A DNA stretch of 6,245 nt from Gammaproteobacteria bacterium (GTDB lineage: Bacteria > Pseudomonadota > Gammaproteobacteria > Steroidobacterales > Steroidobacteraceae): the NCBI GenBank assembly GCA_030040235.1, contig JASHUC010000486.1, positions 1 to 6,245 on the forward strand, read 5' to 3'. The translations under genes were made by a program, and so were the position numbers. Positions 1-5,773 of this stretch are shown here, piece after piece (the stretch's first letter is position 1; each line of letters starts with the position of its first letter). Under the pieces are notes generated by a model that saw only the letters and a list, made by a program, of their open reading frames with translations, had not been told where the DNA came from and made no database searches.

Positions 1-1637
1 TGCATGATGTTCAGATTGAGGAGCACGGTGCCGAGCGTCCCGTTGCAGGCTTCCTCCCGCCAGTTCATGAAATAGATGCCGTCACGGATCTTCACGAAGT
101 CGCCCGGGCCGCTCCACTCCATGCCACCGTGTCCGTCCGGCGTGAAGATGATCCAGGACACCGTGTTGGGTGTCGAATAGAGGTGCATGGACGTGAGCCC
201 CGGCGCATAGCTGTAGGTGATGCAGCGGCCGAGCATCTCGGTCGTCCGGGCGTGGCGGCGGTACATGGGGGGTTGAATGCCCTCCATCTCGAGCACGCCG
301 AACAGCGTGCGTGAGCCGGCCTCGTTGGCGAAATAGGGCGTATTGAGAAAGCCGTTGTAGCAAGTCACCAGCCCCTGATGGAAATCCGCCGCGATGATGT
401 GCCCGTCGTGATTGGGCGCACCTTCGAGCAGATGTCCGAACAGAATGAGGCCCGGTGCCACCTCATAGGCCTGGTAGCGGGCCTGGGTCCAGGCGCCCTC
501 CCCGTCGCTGCGCCAGTTGAGCGCATCGGTGCTATCCACCTTGTATTCCATCACCGGGCCGCTGTCATAGCGCAACGTGAAGGTCTTGCCCGCCAGAAAA
601 TCACTCGTGGGCAGCGAGTTCGCGCCCCCCATGCCGGCGGCACCGCCGGTGGTGGTACTGACGGGAAAGGCGGTGGAGTGTGTCTTGACGATTTGGTCCA
701 CCTGCTCCCGCGTGAGCTTCTCCATGGTCTTGATCGGCCGGTAGACCCGCCGGCCACCCTTCACGGGCTTGCCATCCTTGCCCTTGGGCCCGGGAATGGG
801 GTCTCCGGAGTAGTCGCCGAATTTCTCGAAACGGGCGATCTGTCCCACGATGTCGCCGTGGCCCCGGAAAAGCTCGTAGTGCAGATTGTCATCTTCATCG
901 AAGCCGAGCCGCACGCCCATTTGCCCGCTGCGGTTCATATCGATCACGTAGGCGGTGAAGGTGCCCGAGAACTCGCATTCCGTGCGGGTGTAGGCGAAGA
1001 AATCGTTGTCGAGGATGACGTAGTCGGACGGCGCGGAGAAACCGAGCTCGCCGCCGGTGCGCGAGAGCTCGACGAAATGGGAATAGCCCGCCGAGGGGTA
1101 ATACTCGAGCGTCTCCATGCCGGTGTCCTGCCGCCAGTGATAGCCCCGCCCCTCCAGGCGATCGGTGTACGCGTGCCGCCTCTGGGGTGCCGGGCCCCCG
1201 TGCGTATTGACGTAGCCAAAATAGATCTGGCGCTGGACCTCCCGGTTGTCCTCGTAGCCGCTGAACCACAGCTCGATGACCGTGGCCAGTTTGCTCTCGC
1301 GGTCGATCGCCACCGTATACCCGCGCTGAGTGCCGGGGATCATGTGGCTCACGAGGCAGATGTGGTCTATCTCGAGCGCGCCGAACCCGGCATGAACCGG
1401 CTTGCCGCCGTTCTCGGCCACCGAGAGCCTGGTGTTGCTGGCGAATCGATAGCGGAGCTCGGGACCCTCATCGGTCACGATCCTCAACGAGTCGCCCGAA
1501 AAGTCGGTGGCGAGCGGCGAGACGCACGTCGGCCCGCGCTCGGCGACCGGGTGAAGCTTGGCGGCGATCTGCTCCGGAGTGAGCTTGGTGTAAGCGATGC
1601 GGTGCATCGGCTTCTTGGGATATGGTGTTCCGAGCAT
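1..1637 (-). CDS. Duplicated MoaF-fold (lipocalin-like) protein, 3' end outside window
   Basis: This frame stays open from an ATG at 1637 to the left edge, giving at least 545 residues with no stop. The C-terminal half (about 345-545) looks like a whole MoaF protein: a 'GKTFTLRYDSGPVMEY' strand pair opens the first barrel, and a second barrel ends in 'GIYFMNWREE' followed by 'GTVLLNLN', the usual MoaF C-terminal signature. The N-terminal half (about 45-275) shows the same order in diverged form: 'SGDSLRIVTDEGPELRY' at about 47, then a late 'FTAYVIDMNR' strand. The protein is thus about twice a usual MoaF (roughly 270 aa), with a Gly/Lys-rich linker near 276-340. No signal peptide or membrane helix is visible, so it is probably cytoplasmic. 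Biochemical function is unknown. Despite the Pfam name, the original moaF belongs to a monoamine regulon, as I recall, so a role in molybdenum cofactor synthesis should not be assumed. Judging by the last conserved strand, only a short C-terminus is missing. Confidence 0.8.
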   Translation of the reverse strand, partial: MLGTPYPKKPMHRIAYTKLTPEQIAAKLHPVAERGPTCVSPLATDFSGDSLRIVTDEGPELRYRFASNTRLSVAENGGKPVHAGFGALEIDHICLVSHMIPGTQRGYTVAIDRESKLATVIELWFSGYEDNREVQRQIYFGYVNTHGGPAPQRRHAYTDRLEGRGYHWRQDTGMETLEYYPSAGYSHFVELSRTGGELGFSAPSDYVILDNDFFAYTRTECEFSGTFTAYVIDMNRSGQMGVRLGFDEDDNLHYELFRGHGDIVGQIARFEKFGDYSGDPIPGPKGKDGKPVKGGRRVYRPIKTMEKLTREQVDQIVKTHSTAFPVSTTTGGAAGMGGANSLPTSDFLAGKTFTLRYDSGPVMEYKVDSTDALNWRSDGEGAWTQARYQAYEVAPGLILFGHLLEGAPNHDGHIIAADFHQGLVTCYNGFLNTPYFANEAGSRTLFGVLEMEGIQPPMYRRHARTTEMLGRCITYSYAPGLTSMHLYSTPNTVSWIIFTPDGHGGMEWSGPGDFVKIRDGIYFMNWREEACNGTLGTVLLNLNIM

Positions 1638-1757
1638 GCGTTTCCCCTACGACTCCGGCGCCTCGCTGCGCCGAGGAACCGTAACCTTACAACGAGCCCG
1701 GGAATTTTGCGCGGGGGCACGAGCGGGGAGCCGGGAATGGCAGCGCTGCCTCTTGCC
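1638..1757. other. 120-bp intergenic gap between the MutS-like and MoaF-fold genes
   Basis: This is the only gap of note in the window. It holds two mutually exclusive 5-bp hairpins, GGCGC/GCGCC (1657-1661 with 1668-1672) and CCTCG/CGAGG (1661-1665 with 1672-1676). It also holds a 12-bp palindrome GGCAGCGCTGCC (1739-1750) just after the MutS-like stop, and an imperfect direct repeat GAGCCCGGGAAT / GAGCCGGGAAT (1694-1705 and 1728-1738). No hairpin is followed by a T-run on the minus strand, so no intrinsic terminator can be called. A TTGTAA on the minus strand near 1690 has no matching -10 box. Whether the downstream gene has its own promoter is unresolved. Confidence 0.5.
1643..1648 (-). promoter_or_regulatory. 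Probable ribosome binding site of the MoaF-fold gene
   Basis: On the minus strand AGGGGA lies 5 nt before the ATG at 1637. It is a partial Shine-Dalgarno match at suitable spacing, and it supports this start over the next in-frame ATG ten codons downstream. It also suggests the gene can initiate on its own, unlike the coupled genes upstream. Confidence 0.45.
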
Positions 1758-3395
1758 TCACTCCTTCGCCGCACCCCGCCGCGCGGCGAAACTCGCCGCG
1801 AACCGCGCCGCCTCCGCGGTAATCGCCGCTGGGAAACCGATCTTCGCGAGCAGTCGCAGCGCATTCCCCTCGCCGCACGCACCGGTGCGGATGCGAAAGT
1901 CGAAAAATCCTTCGACGTCGGGATTCTCGGTGAAATGGAACATGTCGAACCGGTGCTTGAGAATGTCCTGCAGCTCGACGTCGTGCGTGGTCGCGAGGAC
2001 CGGACTGTGGCGGCTGAGGACATCCAGCACCTCCTTCGCCGCGGCGATACGCTCCACGGTATTGGTACCGCTGAAGGGCTCGTCGATGACGAACATCGGA
2101 GGGGTCTCACCCGTTGCTTCGTCGAAGAAGGACTTCATGGCTTCGAGCTCGGAAAAATAATGGCTCTTCCCGGATGCAATGGAGTGCTCGCTGTGGATGC
2201 ACGCTCTGACACCCGACAGCGGAAAGACGGCCCGCGATGCGAAACAGATGCCGATGGTGCGAGCGAGGATGAGGTTCGTTGCGATCATCTTGATGAAGGT
2301 GGTCTTACCGGCCATGTTCGAGCCGGTCACCAGGGCGGAGCGGTTCCTCAGGGAAATCGAGTTCGGAACCCCCGAGGCCAGGAGCGGATGACGCCCAGCG
2401 TCGATCTCGACGATTGCCGGGGCGAAGCTCGGCCGGCAATGCTCCGGGAAGCGATGCAGAAACGACGCCAGGGCAACGGCCGCGTCGAGCGAGGCGACGA
2501 GAGTGAAGATCGGCCGAAGCTCTCGCCGTAATCCCGCAAGCCGGTCGTGGGTTCGCATGTAGGCAACCCATTCCCAGAGGAAGAGGAGGTTCAACCACAC
2601 GGGGATGCCCAACGCGAGCGTCTTCTGCAGCGCCGAGAAGGTGCGAAAGGCGCGCCGGGCGTCGCCGTGGACCGCTCGGGCCGATGCCAGCTCGCGCAGC
2701 TGTGGAACGGGCGCCGTCGTCTCGATCCGTGACAATGCCTCAGCGACGCGCGTCAGACGGTAGATGCCCCCGAGAGTGTCGGTGAGCCGGGTCGCCTCGG
2801 GCGCCATCCGGCCGATGATGGCAAAGTTCAATGCCAACATGATCAGAAAGGGGACAATCGACAGCGGGGGAATCGCGGTTGCGAATGCGAGCAGCCCCGC
2901 GGTTGCGATCGTCAGGATGACCGCAGTGGCGCTCCAGAGCGTCAGAAAACGACGATGTTTGAGGTTCGGCGCCAGAGTCCCGAAAAGATTCTCGGCCACC
3001 GACGCGTAGGAGTCCGGGCTCAGGTACGCGAGCGTCAATTGAATCCGCTCCCGTAGATTCGCATCCGCCGCGAGCGCCCGATAGGTCCGATAGCCCTCGG
3101 GCACGCTCGAGGGCCGATCGGGATAGATGCGCAGCTGACTATAGAGGAACTGGCTCCCGAGCCGCGTCACCGTCGTATCCATGTCGGCGAAGATCCTCGG
3201 GAACTCCAGATCGTTCCAGGTACGATCATCGACGTAGCTCGAGCGCTCCTTGCCCGCCGTGATCAGCTCGAAGTAGCGGCTCGCGAGCCACGGGTCCCTG
3301 GAGCTGCCCTTCCCCCATCTCTCCCTGAGCTCCTCGAGCCGCCGGCGCCCTGGCATCGCCAGGAGCGAGCTCACGAAGGCGGCGGCCCGCCTCAT
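1758..3395 (-). CDS. Membrane-anchored MutS-family ATPase without mismatch-recognition domain
   Basis: The product is a 545-residue ABC-type ATPase of the MutS family. Residues 55-90 carry 'DDRTWNDLEF' and 'LGSQFLYSQLR', the entry to the MutS core (lever) region in short membrane MutS relatives. Hydrophobic segments lie at about 151-173 and 176-197, with a likely third at 258-280. The ATPase follows: Walker A 'TGSNMAGKTT' (357-366), a signature-region 'SHYFSELEAM' (411-420), Walker B 'MFVIDEPFSGTN' (434-445, D438/E439) and the H-loop 'ATTHD' (468-472). All catalytic motifs look intact. There is no N-terminal mismatch-binding domain with an F-x-E motif, and canonical MutS is far longer (about 850 aa), so ordinary mismatch repair is unlikely. 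A role at the membrane coupling ATP to a conformational switch or to DNA is inferred. The frame is open further upstream to 3686, but the ATG at 3395 is preferred: it overlaps the previous TGA as ATGA, and the residues before it are an Arg/Ala-rich antisense-like run. Translation is probably coupled to the SLOG gene. Confidence 0.85.
   Translation of the reverse strand: MRRAAAFVSSLLAMPGRRRLEELRERWGKGSSRDPWLASRYFELITAGKERSSYVDDRTWNDLEFPRIFADMDTTVTRLGSQFLYSQLRIYPDRPSSVPEGYRTYRALAADANLRERIQLTLAYLSPDSYASVAENLFGTLAPNLKHRRFLTLWSATAVILTIATAGLLAFATAIPPLSIVPFLIMLALNFAIIGRMAPEATRLTDTLGGIYRLTRVAEALSRIETTAPVPQLRELASARAVHGDARRAFRTFSALQKTLALGIPVWLNLLFLWEWVAYMRTHDRLAGLRRELRPIFTLVASLDAAVALASFLHRFPEHCRPSFAPAIVEIDAGRHPLLASGVPNSISLRNRSALVTGSNMAGKTTFIKMIATNLILARTIGICFASRAVFPLSGVRACIHSEHSIASGKSHYFSELEAMKSFFDEATGETPPMFVIDEPFSGTNTVERIAAAKEVLDVLSRHSPVLATTHDVELQDILKHRFDMFHFTENPDVEGFFDFRIRTGACGEGNALRLLAKIGFPAAITAEAARFAASFAARRGAAKE
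3392..3395 (-). promoter_or_regulatory. ATGA stop/start overlap coupling SLOG and MutS-like genes
   Basis: Read on the minus strand, ATG (3395-3393) of the MutS-like gene overlaps TGA (3394-3392) of the SLOG gene by 4 bp. The purine run AAGGG abuts the ATG and is too close to act as a normal Shine-Dalgarno, so reinitiation by terminating ribosomes is the likely mode. Confidence 0.75.
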
Positions 3396-5107
3396 CCCTT
3401 GGGCAGCACGATGGGCCGGTCGCGCAGCAACAGCACCCAATCCCCGTTCTCCATGAGCGCTTCGCGCCCGAGCTCGCGCAGGAGGGCGAGCAGCGCGTGA
3501 TGCCGTGCGCTTGGACTCGGCATCTCGGCGATGCGTTCGGCGAAGCGCCCCGCACGCTGGAAAATGCCCGCAAACCGGGCGTACTGGTTGAGCTGAGTGC
3601 GAATGCCGAAGCGCTCCTCGTAAGTCTCCCAGAGCGCAGCGCCGATCGGCGCGAACCCCATGGTGACGACGATCCACTCCCGCCAATGCTGCAGGCGCTC
3701 GAGAGGCCCCCAGAAAGCGACCAGGCTCGCCGTGGCCACCAGACCCGCCACCAGGAACCCGCGCGCGCAGCGCTCGAGCCAGTCGAGGCGCCGGCGCTGC
3801 ACGCGAGCATGGTCCCGGTAGTAGTGCGTCTGCCCCGCCACCCAGTGACGTAGCGCCAGCTCGGGTCGGGCGGTCTCGGGTGGAGGCAGCGCGTTGGCGG
3901 CACGTAGGGCCTCACGAATCCAGCGCAGCTCATCGAGCTGCTTGCGCAGGTAGGATGATGAGGCGCTATCGGCGATTCCGGCCTGACGCCAGTAGAACTG
4001 TACGCGCAGCCCTTCGGCGAGTGCGCGGTAGTCGAGATAGCGACCCTGCACGTCGCGCCGGCGCTGCCATATCAGGAGCAACGTCAACACGGCGAAGATC
4101 GCGAGGTAGGCTGCGGGAAGGCTGCGCGAAGGGAGCACCTCGGCGTACAGCTCGAAGGCGAGCGCGAGGAGCGCCGCGAGCACGAGCGTGAGACGCAGGA
4201 CTCGCCGGGTGACGCGCTGATAGTGACCTGCCAGAAGATCCGCCGCCGCGAAGACGGTCGCGAGGGCGCGGTCTGGACCGGTGTTCATCTCGCCGTCCGG
4301 GAGCAGTGACCGCGCGACGGCCGCCACGCCCGAGGCCACTGCGCGCCGTGCCGGCTCGCTGTTGAATCGCTCGAGGCGGTCGCAGAGCAGACGGAACTGG
4401 GACTCGTCGTTCTCCGGCGGGTAGAGCCACGCGACCCGACCCGAGGCGTTCGACGTGTCCCCATCGCGCGGCGCATGGATGTGAAAGACGGGCCCGCTAT
4501 CGTCCGCATCGAGTGCCCGCAGATCGTGCGGCAGCAACCCCGCCGGCCCCTCGAGCTTCAGGCGCACCACCGCGGCGGTCCCCGCGTTCGACTCGCTCGG
4601 CTGTCCGTCCCACAGAGCCAGCAGCACGTGACAGTGGCGCGCGACGTAGAGTCCCGCTTCACGGTAGAGCCGCTCGCGCGGGGGGAGCTCGGCGCTGCGA
4701 GGGGTCTCGGTTCCGGTTTCGGCCGGCAGAACGAATACGCTCCCGGGTGGAAGCGACATCACCAGCGCGTGAAACTCCGCGGCACTCTCCGGAAAGTCCT
4801 TCTCGTAGTCGTCGGGCTTGAGAGGCAGGGGCACGAAGAGCTCGTGGCCCTCTTCGAGGGCGATCTCCGCCACCAGCCGGTCGGCTCCGGCGGCCAGCGC
4901 CGAGAGGATGCGCAGCGGCGTCGACGGATAGCGCGCTCGTAGTTCCGCAAAGAGCTCGCGCACCCTCGCACGGTACATCGGAAGGTCAGCGCTTCTCAGG
5001 TGGCGGTGACCCGTGACGCCGATAACGATCGGCAGGCGTCCGTCGTACGCGACCGGCCGGTGGGTTCGCCGGGCAGGGGCGATCACTTCGGCGGCCGTTG
5101 CAGCCAC
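3392..5107 (-). CDS. SLOG-like domain protein with four C-terminal membrane helices (SLATT-like)
   Basis: The N-terminal part (about 25-185 of 571) is a SLOG/DprA-type Rossmannoid fold. It has first strand 'IVIGVTGHRHL' (27-37), a Gly-rich 'LSALAAGADRLVAE' (68-81), 'LFVPLPL' (90-96), and a late 'HVLLALWDG' plus 'GTAAVV' (160-181). This is the layout of nucleotide-binding SLOG proteins, whose known ligands include NAD-derived molecules. Two helix pairs follow: about 304-325 with 332-348, and 449-468 with 477-495. Each is trailed by an amphipathic helix ('YLDYRALAEGLRVQFYW' and 'QLNQYARFAGIFQRAGRF'), resembling tandem SLATT-type two-helix units. The tail ends 'ENGDWVLLLRDRPIVLPKG'. The expected role is a membrane sensor-effector gated by a nucleotide ligand; this is inferred. 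The start is uncertain: GTG at 5107 gives 571 aa, while GTG at 5086 gives 564 aa and forms a GTGA overlap with the TIR stop, matching the ATGA at the next junction. Neither has a good Shine-Dalgarno. The conserved fold begins near residue 25, so both starts keep it whole. Confidence 0.85.
   Translation of the reverse strand: MAATAAEVIAPARRTHRPVAYDGRLPIVIGVTGHRHLRSADLPMYRARVRELFAELRARYPSTPLRILSALAAGADRLVAEIALEEGHELFVPLPLKPDDYEKDFPESAAEFHALVMSLPPGSVFVLPAETGTETPRSAELPPRERLYREAGLYVARHCHVLLALWDGQPSESNAGTAAVVRLKLEGPAGLLPHDLRALDADDSGPVFHIHAPRDGDTSNASGRVAWLYPPENDESQFRLLCDRLERFNSEPARRAVASGVAAVARSLLPDGEMNTGPDRALATVFAAADLLAGHYQRVTRRVLRLTLVLAALLALAFELYAEVLPSRSLPAAYLAIFAVLTLLLIWQRRRDVQGRYLDYRALAEGLRVQFYWRQAGIADSASSSYLRKQLDELRWIREALRAANALPPPETARPELALRHWVAGQTHYYRDHARVQRRRLDWLERCARGFLVAGLVATASLVAFWGPLERLQHWREWIVVTMGFAPIGAALWETYEERFGIRTQLNQYARFAGIFQRAGRFAERIAEMPSPSARHHALLALLRELGREALMENGDWVLLLRDRPIVLPKG
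5083..5086 (-). promoter_or_regulatory. GTGA overlap: alternative coupled start of the SLOG gene
   Basis: The TIR stop TGA (5085-5083) overlaps an in-frame GTG (5086-5084) of the SLOG gene. It would be a coupled start like the ATGA junction downstream. The competing GTG at 5107 would give a 25-bp overlap instead. Confidence 0.5.
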
Positions 5108-5769
5108 TGGCAGGCATCCAGGAAGCGCCGCTGATCGTCCTTCGAGTCGAGCTCGCGGGCAAGCCGGGTGAGAAGGTCATCGACGCCGCTCGCCGCGCTT
5201 GCCGCGCGATGAACGAGGACTCGGGAGATGGGCCCGATGTGTCTGGCCAATTGTGCTTCGAGCTTCTTGAGCTCCCCGGGGGACAGACAAGGCTCCTGGT
5301 GCCCCACCGCAGGGGCAACCGCCACCGCCGCGTGCGGCGTGTCGGCCGCAGCATGCGCTTCGTCCCGCCGGTCGAGCAGGGCGCGCAGGTGATTGCAGAG
5401 CTTCGCGTAGTGCCGCTCGCGGGGCGGCGGGAAGGCGTCGAGCCAATGCTGGGTGCTGAGGAAATACTCGAGACTTCCCGAGGGAACCACATCCTCGATC
5501 CGGAACGGCAGAATGCGCAGCTGCTTGTGCACGGCGCGTTCGACCTCGCGCCGTACCTGGGGCGAGTCGTTGCTGTTCGCCGAGAAGACGAGCACCATCA
5601 CGCGGGCACCCGAGATCGCATGGATGATGGCCTCGGCCCAGTCTTCCGCCGGCGATACGTCGCGCGGTGCGATCCACACCTCGAGCCGGTTCGCCTCGAG
5701 GTGCTCGGTCAACTCGAATGCGCAGTCGCGATCGGGCTGCGAATAGCTGACGAAGACCTCGTGTGTCAC
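5083..5769 (-). CDS. TIR-domain protein with C-terminal 'IGPIxRVLV' domain
   Basis: This is a 228-residue protein with an N-terminal TIR domain (about 2-115). It shows first strand 'EVFVSYSQPDRD' (4-15), BB-loop region 'VWIAPRDVSPAEDWAEAI' (31-48), core strand 'ARVMVLVFSANSN' (55-67), the 'VRREVERAVHKQLRILPFRI' helix-strand (72-91) and 'SLEYFLSTQHWLDAF' (99-113). Glu46 in 'DWAEAI' aligns by eye with the catalytic Glu of NAD-cleaving bacterial TIRs, so NADase or cyclase activity is plausible but unproven. A linker rich in Ala (135-160) leads to a small helical domain (about 163-222) with 'LARHIGPISRVLVHRAA'. I recall similar tails at the C-termini of bacterial Ser/Thr kinases and nucleotide cyclases, which suggests a protein-interaction role. 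There is no signal peptide or membrane helix, so it is cytoplasmic. The start is GTG at 5769, 4 nt after the upstream stop and with no clear Shine-Dalgarno; the TIR fold begins two residues in, so the true start cannot be much further downstream. Confidence 0.9.
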   Translation of the reverse strand: MTHEVFVSYSQPDRDCAFELTEHLEANRLEVWIAPRDVSPAEDWAEAIIHAISGARVMVLVFSANSNDSPQVRREVERAVHKQLRILPFRIEDVVPSGSLEYFLSTQHWLDAFPPPRERHYAKLCNHLRALLDRRDEAHAAADTPHAAVAVAPAVGHQEPCLSPGELKKLEAQLARHIGPISRVLVHRAASAASGVDDLLTRLARELDSKDDQRRFLDACQWLQRPPK

Positions 5770-5773
5770 GGGA

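Noticed and set aside
1657..1676. Hairpins in the intergenic gap as a transcription terminator
   Set aside because: Stems are only 5 bp, the two are mutually exclusive, and no T-run follows on the minus strand.
1739..1750. Palindrome GGCAGCGCTGCC after the MutS-like stop as a terminator or operator
   Set aside because: It folds to only a 4-bp stem, lacks a T-run, and a 12-bp palindrome of G/C-rich sequence is weak evidence by itself.
378..2531. A 717-codon open frame on the plus strand
   Set aside because: It runs antisense through the MoaF-fold gene, the gap and half of the MutS-like gene. Its protein is low in recognisable motifs and rich in Arg/Gly/Ala, as expected for the complement of GC-rich codons, whereas the minus strand encodes clear conserved domains throughout.
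3396..3686. Upstream extension of the MutS-like gene to an ATG at 3686
   Set aside because: The extra 97 residues are Arg/Ala-rich, overlap the SLOG coding region in another frame and match nothing in the MutS family. The ATG at 3395 gives the expected ATGA junction.
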